The notes below the pieces were generated by a model, which made no database searches, was not told the origin of the DNA, and worked only from the letters and a program-made list of their open reading frames with translations. From NCBI GenBank assembly GCA_020638735.1, contig JACKHZ010000008.1, positions 682,001 through 746,000 of the forward strand: a stretch of DNA of 64,000 nucleotides, in the 5' to 3' direction. Numbering within the stretch: position 1 is the first letter of the stretch; each line of letters starts with the position of its first letter. Shown in pieces: positions 17,060 to 26,499 of this stretch. This DNA comes from Planctomycetota bacterium (GTDB taxonomy: Bacteria; Planctomycetota; UBA1135; UBA2386). Position numbers and translations under genes: made by a program.

Positions 17060-20000
17060 TCACTTCTGCACGGCCTTCGCTCCGCCGGCGAAGCGCTCGG
17101 TCAGCCGGCGGATCAGGCTGAAGAACAGCGGGGTGAACAGCACCGCGACGAACGTCGCCGCGAGCATGCCGCCGATCACGCCGGTGCCGATCGAACGCCG
17201 CCCTGCGGCGCCGGCGCCGGTCGCCAGCGCCAGCGGCACGACGCCGAGCACGAACGCCAGCGACGTCATCACGATCGGTCGGAAGCGCAGCTTCGCCGCC
17301 TGCACCGCCGCCTCGACGATGCCGAGGCCCTGGCGCCGCAGCTCGACGCAGAACTCGACGATCAGGATGGCGTTCTTCGCCGACAGGCCGACCAACGTCA
17401 GCAGGCCGATCTGGAAGTAGATGTCCTGCGAGTAGCCGCGCAGCCACACCGCCAGCAACGCGCCGAGCACCGCCAGCGGCACCGACAGCAGCACCGCGAT
17501 CGGCAGCGACCAGCTCTCGTACTGTGCGGCCAGCACCAGGAACACGATCAGCAGCCCGAACAGCAGCACCAGCGGCGCCTGGTTGCCGGCGCGGATCTCC
17601 TGGTACGACGCGCCGCTCCAGTCGATGCCGTAGCCGGCGGGCAGCACCTCGGCGGCGATCGCGCGCACCGCGTCCATCGCCTCGCTGGAGCTGACGCCCA
17701 GCGGCGGCGCGCCGGTCACCTCGATCGCCGGAAAGCCGTTGTAGCGCATGACGATGTTGGGGCCGACGCGGAAGCTGGTGTCGACCAGCCCGGCCAACGG
17801 CACCATCTCGCCGTCGTCGTTGCGCACGAAGATGTCCTCGACGTCCTGCGGCTGCGAACGCGCGCTCGGCTCGGCCTGCACCTGCACGCGCCAGACGCGG
17901 CCGAAGCGGTTGAAGTCGTTGACGTAGAGCGAGCCGAAGAACGCCTGCATCGGCTCGAACACGCTGGCGAGCTCGACGCCCATCATCTGCGCCTTCTCGC
18001 GGTCCAGATCGACGAACACCTGCGGCAACGAGACGCGCAGCGACGAGTTGGGCTGCTCGATGAAGGGGTGGGCGCGCGCCTTCTCGAGGAACCGCTGGCC
18101 GACCTCGGCGAGCTCTTCGACGGTGCCGCCGCTGCGCTGCTGCAGCTCGACGGTGAAGCCGGCGCGGGTGCCGAGGCCGCGGATCGCCGGCGGGTTGAGC
18201 GTCAGCAGCAGCCCCTCGTCGATCTTCATCATCAGCTGCCGGCTCGCCGCGACGACGTCGTCGGCGGAGATGCCGAGGCGCGCGCGCTCGTCCCACGGCT
18301 TGAGCGGCACGAACATGATCGCCATGTTGGTGCTCGAGGTGCGGCCGTTGAGGATGTCGTAGCCGACCAGCGCGACGACGTGATCGACGGCCGGGTTGGC
18401 CATGTAGAACTGCTCGGCCTGCTCGACGACCTTCTGCGTCTGGTCGAGCGACGCGCCGTCGGGCAGCATCGCGATCGCCATGACGAAGCCCTGGTCCTCC
18501 TGCGGCAGGAAGCCGCCGGGCACCAACGACCCCATGCGCACGGTCGCGTAGCAGAGGCCGCCGAACACCAACAGCGTCACGAAGGCGCCGCGGATCGCCA
18601 GCCGCGCGCCGCCGGTGAAGCCGTCGGACACCTTGGCGAAGACGCGGTCGAAGGCGCGGAACAGCACGTTCTTGCGGCCGTGCGTCGGCTTCAGCAGCAA
18701 CCGGCACAGCGCCGGGCTGAGCGTCAGCGCGACCAGCCCCGAGATCGCCACCGAGATCGCGATGGTCACCGCGAACTGCTGGTACATCGCCCCGGTGAAG
18801 CCGCCGAGGAACGTCACCGGCACGAACACCGCCGACAGCACCAGCACGATCGCGATCACGGGGCCGGTGACCTGCTGCATCGCCTTGACGGTCGCGTCGC
18901 GCACCGACAGGTGCTCCTCGTGCATGATGCGCTCGACGTTCTCGACGACGATGATCGCGTCGTCGACGACGATGCCGATCGCCAGCACCAGGCCGAACAG
19001 CGTCAGCGTGTTGATCGAGAAGCCGAGCGCCAGCATGCCGGCGAAGGCGCCGATGATCGCGACTGGCACCGCCAGCAGCGGGATCAGCGTCGCGCGCCAC
19101 GACTGCAGGAACACGAACACGATCGCCAGCACCAGCAGCACCGCCTCGACCAGCGTGTGCACGACCTCCTCGATCGAGGCGCCGACGAACTTGGTGGTGT
19201 CGTACGGGATGCTCCAGGTGATGCCGGCCGGGAAGTCCCGGGCCGCCAGCGCCATCTCGGCGCGCAGCGCCCGCATCGTCTCCAGCGCGTTGGCGTCGGG
19301 CTGCTGCGAGATCAGCATGGTCGCGGTCGGCTTGCCGTCGAGGCGGCCGGCCAGCGCGTAGCCCTGCGGACCGAGCTCGACGCGCGCGACGTCGCCGAGC
19401 CGCACCATCTGCCCGTCCGGCAACGCGCGCAGGATGATCTGTTCGTAGTCGCTCGGCTCCTGCAGGCGGCCGCGCGTCTGCATCGGCAGCGTCAGCTGGA
19501 CCTCGCCGTCGGTCGGCCGCTGGCCGACCACGCCGGCCGGGAACACGGCGTTCTGATCGCGCAGCTTCCGCGTCACGTCGGCGATGGTCATGCCCTTCAG
19601 CGCCAGGCGATCCGGGTCGACCCAGATGCGCATCGCGTAGTCCTTGTTGCCGAACGCGGTCGCGTCACCGACGCCCGCCACGCGACGCACCCGGTCGAGC
19701 ACGTTGATGGTCGCGTAGTTGCTCAGGTAGAGGTCGTCGTAGCTGCCGTCGGGCGACTGCAGCGCGACCACGCCGAGGATGCTGCTCGAGGTCTTGCGCA
19801 CGGTGATGCCCTGGCGCGTGACCTCCTGCGGCAGCTTGGCCTCGGCGATCGACAGCCGGTTCTGCACCTCGACCGCGGCGATGTCCTGATCGGAGCCGAT
19901 CTCGAACGTCACGTTGATGATGCACTGGCCGTTGTTGCTGCACTGGCTCTGGAAGTACAGCAGGTTCCTGGCGCCGCTCAGCTCCTGCTCGATCGGCGCG

Positions 20001-20188
20001 GCGACCGACTCGGCGACGGTCTTGGCGTCGGCGCCGGGGTAGGTCGCCGTGACCTCGATCGACGGCGGCACGATCGGCGGGAACTGCGCGACCGGCAGCA
20101 GGAAGATCGACACCACGCCGACGATCGAGATCAGCAGCGACAGCACGATCGACAGCACCGGGCGGTCGATGAAGAAGCGGGAGATCAT
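17060..20188 (-). CDS. RND efflux permease, HAE-1 (AcrB/MexB) family
   Basis: 1042 aa, the normal length for the family. TM1 begins at ISRFFIDRPVLSIVLSLLIS. The TM4 proton-relay pair is D409-D410 in GIVVDDAIIVVENVER; TM2-TM6 and TM8-TM12 clusters flank two large periplasmic loops. The sequence includes FLGGFTGAMYQQFAVTIAIS and the late motif GLSAKNAILIVEF. It forms a homotrimer that exports drugs or other amphiphiles using proton influx, working with the adaptor and outer-membrane factor encoded immediately upstream. It is the last of three co-directional genes (OMF, adaptor, permease), 43 nt after the adaptor. Confidence 0.96.
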   Translation of the reverse strand: MISRFFIDRPVLSIVLSLLISIVGVVSIFLLPVAQFPPIVPPSIEVTATYPGADAKTVAESVAAPIEQELSGARNLLYFQSQCSNNGQCIINVTFEIGSDQDIAAVEVQNRLSIAEAKLPQEVTRQGITVRKTSSSILGVVALQSPDGSYDDLYLSNYATINVLDRVRRVAGVGDATAFGNKDYAMRIWVDPDRLALKGMTIADVTRKLRDQNAVFPAGVVGQRPTDGEVQLTLPMQTRGRLQEPSDYEQIILRALPDGQMVRLGDVARVELGPQGYALAGRLDGKPTATMLISQQPDANALETMRALRAEMALAARDFPAGITWSIPYDTTKFVGASIEEVVHTLVEAVLLVLAIVFVFLQSWRATLIPLLAVPVAIIGAFAGMLALGFSINTLTLFGLVLAIGIVVDDAIIVVENVERIMHEEHLSVRDATVKAMQQVTGPVIAIVLVLSAVFVPVTFLGGFTGAMYQQFAVTIAISVAISGLVALTLSPALCRLLLKPTHGRKNVLFRAFDRVFAKVSDGFTGGARLAIRGAFVTLLVFGGLCYATVRMGSLVPGGFLPQEDQGFVMAIAMLPDGASLDQTQKVVEQAEQFYMANPAVDHVVALVGYDILNGRTSSTNMAIMFVPLKPWDERARLGISADDVVAASRQLMMKIDEGLLLTLNPPAIRGLGTRAGFTVELQQRSGGTVEELAEVGQRFLEKARAHPFIEQPNSSLRVSLPQVFVDLDREKAQMMGVELASVFEPMQAFFGSLYVNDFNRFGRVWRVQVQAEPSARSQPQDVEDIFVRNDDGEMVPLAGLVDTSFRVGPNIVMRYNGFPAIEVTGAPPLGVSSSEAMDAVRAIAAEVLPAGYGIDWSGASYQEIRAGNQAPLVLLFGLLIVFLVLAAQYESWSLPIAVLLSVPLAVLGALLAVWLRGYSQDIYFQIGLLTLVGLSAKNAILIVEFCVELRRQGLGIVEAAVQAAKLRFRPIVMTSLAFVLGVVPLALATGAGAAGRRSIGTGVIGGMLAATFVAVLFTPLFFSLIRRLTERFAGGAKAVQK

Positions 20189-20231
20189 GAGTGTGCTCGC
20201 GGACTGCGGAAGGCGGTTGGAAAGGTGACGA

Positions 20232-21437
20232 TCACTTCGTGACGACCTGCACCGGCATGCCTGCGCGCAGCATCAGCAGACGGCTGGTGACGACGCGGTC
20301 GCCCGGCGCGAGGCCCTGCTCGACGATCCAGGAGTCGACGCCGGACCACTCCCCGAGCGTGACCGGCCGCACCGCGACGCGGCCCTCGTCGTCGACGACG
20401 AACACGCTGGCCCCCGACGGGTTCATGCGCACGGCGGCCTGCGGCACGCGGATCGCACCGAGGCGCCGCGCGCCGAGCATCTCGACGTGCACGAACTGTC
20501 CCGGCCGCAGCGTGCGCTCGGCGTTCGGCAGCACGGCGCGCAGCTGCGCGGTGCCGGTCTTCTCGCCGAGCTGCGGATCGACGTAGTCGACCTTGCCGTG
20601 CTCGGGCCACTCGCTGCCGTCGGCGAGCGTCACCACGACCTCGGTCTGCTGCAGCGGCGGCGCGGCGAGCAGCCCATCGTCCTGCTGGTTGCGCCAGCGC
20701 AGCATCTGCTTCTCGGTCAGCGAGAAGCGCACGTCGAGCGGATCGACCTGGCGGATCACCGCCATCAGGCCGTTGCTGCCGGCGTCGACGTAGCTGCCGA
20801 CCTCCTTCAGCGCCTCACCGATCATGCCGGCCACCGGCGCGACGATGTGGGTGTACTCGAGGTTGAGCTCGGCCGCGGCGATCTCGGCGCGCGCCAGCTC
20901 GACGTCGGCCTCGGCGACGCCCTGCTGCCGCTGCCACTCCTCCAGCTCGCCGGCGGTCGCCGACTGCCGCTGCTTCAACTCCTCGTAGCGCAACACCTGC
21001 TGGTGCGCCCGGGCATAGGTCGCCTCGGCGCTCAGCTGGTGCGCGCGCGCCCGCAGCAGCTCGTTCTCGAACGGCCGCGGATCGATCTGGAACAGCGGCT
21101 GCCCGACCTCGACGAAGCGACCTTCGTCGAAGGTGCGCTCGTGCAAGTAGCCGGGCACGCGGGCGCGGATCTCGACGACCTTGGACGCCTCGGTGCGGCC
21201 GAGGAAGCGTCGGCGCACCGGCAGGTCCTCGCGCACGACGGTGACGACCGACACCGGCAGCGCCGGCTGCGCCTGCTGACCCGGAGCCTCCGGCTGCGGG
21301 TTGCCGTGGGCCTCGCGGAAGTAGAGGAACAGACCGGCGAGCACGACCAGCAGCACGGCCAGCGGCAGCGTGCGGCGCAGGACCTTGGCCGCGGTGCGAC
21401 CGTTGGCCGCGTCGACGGCGGGGGTGGGATCAGTCAT
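20232..21437 (-). CDS. RND efflux periplasmic adaptor subunit
   Basis: 401 aa from ATG 21437, which lies inside the end of the OMF gene (8-nt overlap). An uncleaved N-terminal anchor spans about residues 23-43 (RTLPLAVLLVVLAGLFLYF). The lipoyl half-motif (EIRARVPGYLHERTFDEGRF, then LFQIDPRPFE) brackets an alpha-hairpin coiled coil rich in Ala, Glu and Gln, and the second half is YTHIVAPVAGMIGEA. A beta-barrel domain (DPLDVRFSLTEKQMLRW) and membrane-proximal domain follow. It bridges the permease and the outer-membrane channel. An upstream in-frame start at 21482 is possible but would lie wholly within the OMF gene. Confidence 0.95.
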   Translation of the reverse strand: MTDPTPAVDAANGRTAAKVLRRTLPLAVLLVVLAGLFLYFREAHGNPQPEAPGQQAQPALPVSVVTVVREDLPVRRRFLGRTEASKVVEIRARVPGYLHERTFDEGRFVEVGQPLFQIDPRPFENELLRARAHQLSAEATYARAHQQVLRYEELKQRQSATAGELEEWQRQQGVAEADVELARAEIAAAELNLEYTHIVAPVAGMIGEALKEVGSYVDAGSNGLMAVIRQVDPLDVRFSLTEKQMLRWRNQQDDGLLAAPPLQQTEVVVTLADGSEWPEHGKVDYVDPQLGEKTGTAQLRAVLPNAERTLRPGQFVHVEMLGARRLGAIRVPQAAVRMNPSGASVFVVDDEGRVAVRPVTLGEWSGVDSWIVEQGLAPGDRVVTSRLLMLRAGMPVQVVTK

Positions 21438-22884
21438 CGGTGGAGCGCTCCGTCGAGGAGGATGTGGATGCGGCGGCGACATCGGCGCCGTGCTCGTCGA
21501 GCGCGGCTGCGGCGTCGAAGGAGCCGCCGAGGGCGAGGTGCAGGGCGACGCGCTGGCGCAGGCGCTGGGTCTCGACCTGCAGCAGCTCGCGGCGGCTCTG
21601 GAAGTCCTGGCGGCGGATCGTGACCAGGTCGACGATCGACAGGATGCTGGCGTTGTAGCGGTCCTCGCCGACGCGGCTCGCGTTGCGCAACCGCCCGACG
21701 GCGACGTCGAGCTCGCGTTCGCGCGCGGCGAGCCAGCCCTCGTTGGCCAGCGCGCTCTCGACCTCGCGGAACGCGTCGAGCGCGGTCGCCTGCCAGGCGG
21801 CCATGGCCTGCTGCTGCTGCTGGTCGGCGATCTCGACGTCGGCGTCGAGCCGGCCGCCGGTCCACAGCGGCGCGGTGATGCCGGCGCCGAACGACCAGAT
21901 CGTCTTGACCGGCTGGAGCACCGAGCCGAGCGACCCGTTCAGCGTGATGCGCGGCAGCCGCGCCGCGCGCGCCGACTCGGCGAGGTGGAACGCGGCGGCG
22001 ACGCGGCGATCGGCCGCGACCAGATCCGGGCGACGCTCGAGCAGTTCGGCCGGCACCCCGGCGCCCACCGCGCCCGGGAACGCGGGCAATTCGGCGGCGA
22101 GCGCCAGCTCCGCGGCGGGGTAACGGCCCAGCAGGACCTCGAGCGCGCGCGTCAGGTCCTGGATCGCCGCCTCGTCGGCGGTCAGCGCCGCCTGCGCCAG
22201 CGACACGTTGGCGCCCGCCAGTTCGGCCTCGAGCTGGGTCCCCGCGCCGGCCGCGACCTTGTCGGCGGTGACGTCGGCGGTGCGGCTCTCGGCCTCGAAC
22301 AGCTCGCGGTCGATGGCCAACGTCGCCTGCGCCTGCAGCGCGAGGAACCACGCGTCGGCGACCGCCGCCGCGAGCGACTGACGCGCCGCGGCGAGGTCGA
22401 GCCGCTGCGCCTCGGCCGAGGCCTCGGCCGCGGCGGCCGCGCTGCGCACGCGGCCCCACAGGTCGAGCTCCCACGACGCCTGCACGTTGACGTAGTACTG
22501 CGACGCGGCGGCGAAGCGACCGGGGATCAGGAACAGCGGCCGGGCGCGACGGGTCGTGTCGGTGGCGTCGATCTGCGGCCACAGGCTCGAGCTCGCCGAC
22601 TGCACGCGGGCGCGCGCTTCGGCCTGCGCCGCGGCCGCCTGCCGCAGGTCCGGGTTGTGCGCGATCGCCTCGTCGACGAGCCGGCCGAGCATCGGGTCGG
22701 CGAACGTCGCGACCCAGTCGTTCTGCACCGGCTCGTGAGCAGGGCCGGCAGCGTCCGCGGCGGCGAACCGCTCCGGCAGGTCGAGCTGCGCGCGGGCCAG
22801 GTCCGGTGACGGTTCGCGAATGGAGACGCAGGCGGTCAGGACCCCGGACAGCAGCCAGGGCACGTAGCGGCGGGAACGGAGCAT
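21430..22884 (-). CDS. Outer-membrane efflux factor (NodT/OprM type lipoprotein)
   Basis: 484 aa from ATG 22884. Lipoprotein signal with lipobox LTAC near residue 19, as in OprM-type factors. Two homologous halves carry the TolC/NodT pattern: DPMLGRLVDEAIAHNPDLRQ, SWELDLWGRVRSA, ERRPDLVAADRRVAAAFH and TAPLWTGGRLDADV. It forms a trimeric channel-tunnel in the outer membrane. It is the first gene of the efflux operon; the adaptor start codon overlaps its 3' end. It is divergent from the TetR gene at 23088, with 203 bp between them. Confidence 0.94.
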   Translation of the reverse strand: MLRSRRYVPWLLSGVLTACVSIREPSPDLARAQLDLPERFAAADAAGPAHEPVQNDWVATFADPMLGRLVDEAIAHNPDLRQAAAAQAEARARVQSASSSLWPQIDATDTTRRARPLFLIPGRFAAASQYYVNVQASWELDLWGRVRSAAAAAEASAEAQRLDLAAARQSLAAAVADAWFLALQAQATLAIDRELFEAESRTADVTADKVAAGAGTQLEAELAGANVSLAQAALTADEAAIQDLTRALEVLLGRYPAAELALAAELPAFPGAVGAGVPAELLERRPDLVAADRRVAAAFHLAESARAARLPRITLNGSLGSVLQPVKTIWSFGAGITAPLWTGGRLDADVEIADQQQQQAMAAWQATALDAFREVESALANEGWLAARERELDVAVGRLRNASRVGEDRYNASILSIVDLVTIRRQDFQSRRELLQVETQRLRQRVALHLALGGSFDAAAALDEHGADVAAASTSSSTERSTDD

Positions 22885-22945
22885 CGGGTTTCTCGGGGGC
22901 GGCCTCGGGTCGAAGCCCGGCTTTGGGCCACGGCAGACGAGAATG

Positions 22946-22971
22946 GAAATCATATTTCGAATAGGAATTCC
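22946..22971. promoter_or_regulatory. Candidate operator/promoter island between efflux operon and TetR gene
   Basis: An AT-rich island in a very GC-rich region. It holds the inverted repeat GAAAT-cat-ATTTC (22946-22958) and the palindrome GGAATTCC (22964-22971). On the minus strand it contains TATGAT (22954-22949), a good -10 for the efflux operon. The position suits TetR autoregulation and repression of the pump. Confidence 0.4.
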
Positions 22972-23087
22972 AAGTTCGCATCCCAACTTTCCCGGCCCGC
23001 GGGGCCGGTCGCACCACCCCCCGCCGCGGAATCACCGATGCAAGCGGTTCTCCAGACACAAGTTCCCTAGCATTTGCGGAGCCCGAG

Positions 23088-23729
23088 ATGGCCAACGTCA
23101 AGAACAACGCCTCGTCCGTCGAGACCCAGCGCAAGCTGCTGGAAGCTGCCGGGCGCGTGTTCGCCGAGAAGGGGTTCCACTCCGCGACCATCAAGGAGAT
23201 CACCAAGGCCGCCGGCACCAGCCTGGCCTCGGTCAACTACCACTTCCGCGACAAGGCCGAGCTGTACGCGGCGGTGCTGCGGCGCATCGAGCAGGACAAG
23301 CAGCAGATGCTGCCGCCCGACGAGGTACTGGTCGGCACGCCGGAGCAGCGCTTCCGCGCGTTCGTCACCCACCTCGTGACGACGATGCTGCGCCGCGGCC
23401 AGCCGGTGTGGGAGCGCGTGCTGTTGGCGCGTGAGTTCGCCGAGCCGACGCCGACGCGCGACTCGCTGTTCGAGAACCTCGGCCGCCCGCTGCACCGCGG
23501 CCTCGCCGTCATCATCGGCGAGCTGACCGGGCGCCCGAAGGCGGACCGCGAGGTCGAACTCGCCGCCGTCAGCGTCATCGCGCAGTGCATCTACCACCTG
23601 CAGCACCAGGCCTACCTGGTCGACTTCCTGCCGTCGCTGGTGCCGGCGCCGCGCCCCGACGAGATCGCGGCGCAGATCGTCGCCTTCTCGCTGCACGGTC
23701 TGCAGAGTCTGCGCCGGCCCCAGCCGTGA
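23088..23729 (+). CDS. TetR/AcrR family repressor (CecR/DUF1956-like)
   Basis: 213 aa from ATG 23088 with GGAG 6 nt upstream and a TAGCAT hexamer (23068-23073) as possible -10. Residues about 12-60 form the TetR HTH (RKLLEAAGRVFAEKGFHSAT, then GTSLASVNYHFRDKAELYAA). The C-terminal ligand domain (VWERVLLAREFAEPTPTRDS, then IAQCIYHLQHQAYLV) resembles the CecR/YbiH type (DUF1956). It is divergent from the RND operon and most likely represses it until a substrate binds. Confidence 0.93.
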   Translation: MANVKNNASSVETQRKLLEAAGRVFAEKGFHSATIKEITKAAGTSLASVNYHFRDKAELYAAVLRRIEQDKQQMLPPDEVLVGTPEQRFRAFVTHLVTTMLRRGQPVWERVLLAREFAEPTPTRDSLFENLGRPLHRGLAVIIGELTGRPKADREVELAAVSVIAQCIYHLQHQAYLVDFLPSLVPAPRPDEIAAQIVAFSLHGLQSLRRPQP

Positions 23730-23736
23730 CGGCACC

Positions 23737-24648
23737 TCACCGCCCCGGTCCCCACCGGCGCGTGTCGGGCAATCCGCGCCACAGCACCAGGTGGTACAGC
23801 CGTCGCGGCAGCAGCCGACGCAGCAGGTAGAACAGCCACGCGTCGCGGGTCGCCGGCAGACGCAACGGCGGACGGCGCTCCCGCAGCAGGGCCGCGATGC
23901 GGCGGGCGATGCGATCGGGTGTCGCGCGGGCGCGGCGCATCAGCCGCTCGACGAACGGTGCCATGCAGTCGTAGTGCGCGCGGTAGCCGTCGTCGTGTTC
24001 GTGCGCGGCGCGTTCGCCCTCGCGCGACCAGACCGTGTTGCGGAACGACTCGCTGTGGATGAAGCCGGGCTCGACCAGCGTGACGTGGATGCCCCACGGC
24101 CGCACCTCGTACCACAGCGCCTCGGTGGCGCCCTCGAGCGCCCACTTCGACGCGCTGTAGATCGCCATCGTCGGCATCGCCATCATGCCCGCGACCGAGG
24201 AGACGTTGACGATGCGCCCCCGGCGGCGGGCGCGCATGCCGGGCAGACACAGCCGCATCAGGTGCATCGGCCCGAGGAAGTTGACCTGCATCTGCTGCAG
24301 GCGCTCCTGCTCGTTGACGTGCTCGAGCACCGAACGGAAGGCGACGCCGGCGTTGTTGATCAACACGTCGACGCCGCCGAACCGTTCGTCGATCTCGGCG
24401 ACGACGGCGCGGCGCTGCTCGGCGTCGGTGACATCGAGCTGGCGCAGCAGCACCCGTTCGCCCTCGACGATGCCGGCAGCGGCGAAGCGTGCGAGCGACG
24501 CGGCGCGCGCGGTCAGCACCAGCCGATAGCGAGGGTCGCCGAGCAGCTGTCGGGCGATGGCCAGCCCGAGCCCGCTGCTCGCGCCGGTCAGCAGCACGTT
24601 CCACGCGCCACCGCCGGCATCGTCCGCAGGCCCGCGCACGTCCCGCAT
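23737..24648 (-). CDS. Short-chain dehydrogenase/reductase
   Basis: 303 aa. Classical SDR: NAD(P)-binding T21-G-A-S-S-G-L-G28, NNAG at about 98-101, catalytic Ser150/151 in NVSSVAG, Y164 and K168 in YSASK. Length and the C-terminal basic, hydrophobic stretch (RDAWLFYLLRRLLPRRLYHL) suggest a membrane-associated SDR acting on a lipid or hydrophobic alcohol/ketone. It is convergent with the TetR gene (7-bp gap) and divergent from the CrtI-type gene at 24777. The hexamer CAAGAT lies 6 nt before its ATG. Confidence 0.92.
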   Translation of the reverse strand: MRDVRGPADDAGGGAWNVLLTGASSGLGLAIARQLLGDPRYRLVLTARAASLARFAAAGIVEGERVLLRQLDVTDAEQRRAVVAEIDERFGGVDVLINNAGVAFRSVLEHVNEQERLQQMQVNFLGPMHLMRLCLPGMRARRRGRIVNVSSVAGMMAMPTMAIYSASKWALEGATEALWYEVRPWGIHVTLVEPGFIHSESFRNTVWSREGERAAHEHDDGYRAHYDCMAPFVERLMRRARATPDRIARRIAALLRERRPPLRLPATRDAWLFYLLRRLLPRRLYHLVLWRGLPDTRRWGPGR

Positions 24649-24776
24649 CCCACCATCTTGCCGCGGCGCCGCGGCCGCGCCCAGCCCGGCCCCGACGAGC
24701 GATGGTTGGAGCCCCGCGCGGCCACCGCGTAGGATCCACGCCTCTCTCTCGACACAACCGCGCCCTCTCTCCCTCC

Positions 24777-26453
24777 TTGAACGAACTGCCTCCCCTGCCC
24801 GCGCAGTGCGACGTCGTCGTCGTCGGCGGCGGCCTCGGCGGCCTGACCTCGGCCGCGGTGCTGGCCAAGTCCGGGCTCTCCGTCTGCGTGCTCGAGGCCG
24901 CCGCGCGCCCCGGCGGCTACCTGTCCGGCTACGACCGCCACGGCTTCGTCTTCGACACCGCCATCCACTGGCTCAACGAATGCGGGCCCAACGGCATGGT
25001 GCGCCGCATGTTCGACTTCCTCGGCCCCGGCGCGCCGGCGACGCCGCCGCTCAAGGCCATCCGCCGCTACAAGGGCGAGTCGTTCGACTACCTGCTGACC
25101 AACGAGCCGGACCGCCTGCGCGACCAGTTCGCGCGCGACTTCCCCGAGGACGAGGACGGCATCCACCGGCTGTTCGCGCTGGCCAAGCGCATGGGCGCGC
25201 GCATGGCGCACATGAGCAACGCGTTCCGTTCGCCGGCGACGATGAACCCGCTGGAGAAGATGCGCTACGGCCTGCCGATGGCGGCGATCGGCATCGCGAT
25301 GCTGCGCCACAACGGCGCCACCGAACGGAAGCTGTCGAAGTACATCCGCTCGGCCAAGCTGCGCGCCGTGTTCTGCAGCGAGGAGCGCTTCCTGTCGGTG
25401 CTGGTGCCGATCGGCTGGGCCTACCACGGCAACTACCAGCAGCCGCCGGCCGGCGGCAGCCAGGAGTTCCCGATGTGGCTGTGCCGGCTGCTCGACGGCT
25501 GGGGCTCCACCGTCTCGCTGAAGAGCCGCGTCTCCGAGATCCTGGTCGAACACGGCCGCGCCGTCGGCGTGCGGGTCACGCGCGGCAAGGCCTCGGCGCC
25601 GGAGACACGCGAGATCCGCGCCCGCTACGTGATCGCCGCGTGCGACCTCGCGACCGTCTACCGCGACATGCTGCCGCAGGGCGCCGTGCCGCAGAAGATG
25701 ATCGAGCGCCTCGAGACCGCCGACCTCTACGAGTCGTCGTTCACCGTCTCGCTCGGCCTCGACTGCCCGTCGGAGCAGCTCGGCTTCGGCGAAGAGCTCG
25801 TCTACCTGAGCAAGGACGGCATCGCGCGCCAGGACCACCAGTCGCACGACCCGCACCTGGTTGGCCTCAGTATCCTGGCGCCGTCGCTGCGCGACCCGAC
25901 CATGGCGCCGCCGGGCAAGGGCACGGTCACCGTGCACGCGCCGGCGCGCATGGCCGACGGCGACCACTGGAAGACCGGCCCCGGCCAGCGCCGCGGCCCG
26001 GAGTACAAGGCCTACAAGCAGCAGTGGGCCGACGTCGTCATCGACCGCGTGGCGAAGGCGATCGCGCCCGACCTGCGCCAGCACATCGAGCTGTGCGAGG
26101 TGGCGACGCCGTTCACCCATCGCCGCTACACCGGCAACCGCGACGGCAGCATCATGGCCGCCAAGGCGACCGGCAAGAACATCCGCGGCGGCGTCGCGCG
26201 CTACCAGACGCCGGTGCAGAACCTGCTGCTCGGCGGCCACTGGGCGGAGTACGGCGGCGGCGTGCCGGTGGCCGTGCGCGCCGGGGCCAACAGCGCGCTG
26301 TTCGTGCTGAAGAAGGAGCGGCCGCGGGTGTTCCAGGCGCTGAAGCACCTGCTCGACGGCACCGTCAAGGCGGCGGACGTCAAGGCGCCGGAGCTGCGCG
26401 AGGCGGTGCTGACGCCGGTGGCACCGGCGGCGGTCGCGGCGACGGGCGGCTGA
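24777..26453 (+). CDS. FAD-dependent phytoene-desaturase/carotenoid-isomerase-like oxidoreductase
   Basis: 558 aa from TTG 24777; an alternative is ATG 24702. The N-terminal dinucleotide fold is clear (CDVVVVGGGLGGLTSAAVLA with GXGXXG-type glycines, then Glu of VLEAAARPGGYLSGY). The C-terminal FAD motif is NLLLGGHWAEYGGGVPVAV. This is the COG1233 family (CrtI, CrtISO, retinol saturase). The family removes or adds hydrogen on conjugated polyenes or related lipids. The substrate cannot be assigned; no other carotenoid genes are near. There is an SDR on the opposite strand upstream. Confidence 0.88.
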   Translation: MNELPPLPAQCDVVVVGGGLGGLTSAAVLAKSGLSVCVLEAAARPGGYLSGYDRHGFVFDTAIHWLNECGPNGMVRRMFDFLGPGAPATPPLKAIRRYKGESFDYLLTNEPDRLRDQFARDFPEDEDGIHRLFALAKRMGARMAHMSNAFRSPATMNPLEKMRYGLPMAAIGIAMLRHNGATERKLSKYIRSAKLRAVFCSEERFLSVLVPIGWAYHGNYQQPPAGGSQEFPMWLCRLLDGWGSTVSLKSRVSEILVEHGRAVGVRVTRGKASAPETREIRARYVIAACDLATVYRDMLPQGAVPQKMIERLETADLYESSFTVSLGLDCPSEQLGFGEELVYLSKDGIARQDHQSHDPHLVGLSILAPSLRDPTMAPPGKGTVTVHAPARMADGDHWKTGPGQRRGPEYKAYKQQWADVVIDRVAKAIAPDLRQHIELCEVATPFTHRRYTGNRDGSIMAAKATGKNIRGGVARYQTPVQNLLLGGHWAEYGGGVPVAVRAGANSALFVLKKERPRVFQALKHLLDGTVKAADVKAPELREAVLTPVAPAAVAATGG

Positions 26454-26463
26454 TCGCCCCCGA

Positions 26464-26499
26464 CTGCCACATCCGCGCCCCGCTCCGGATGACCCAGGC
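26464..26499 (+). promoter_or_regulatory. Bipartite promoter-like element, copy A
   Basis: CTGCCAC (26464-26470), 11 nt, then GCTCCGGATGACC (26482-26494), and the ATG at 26500. Read as a promoter, TGCCAC and GATGAC are 17 nt apart and GATGAC is 6 nt before the start codon, so the mRNA would be leaderless. The same DNA also encodes a four-codon reading frame (MTQA) whose TGA overlaps the gene's ATG. Copies B (28498) and C (59466, minus) have identical internal spacing. Confidence 0.55.

Noticed and set aside
17022..19100. A second long minus-strand frame inside the RND permease gene
   Set aside because: The permease frame matches the whole RND family with its TM4 Asp pair; the other frame is low-complexity Arg/Ala sequence.
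18068..20242. A long plus-strand frame opposite the RND permease
   Set aside because: Antisense shadow of a conserved gene, composed of Arg/His/Gln repeats without motifs.
24646..24660. CAAGAT 6 nt before the SDR start as a promoter feature
   Set aside because: It lacks the first T of TANNNT and has no -35; too weak to list separately.
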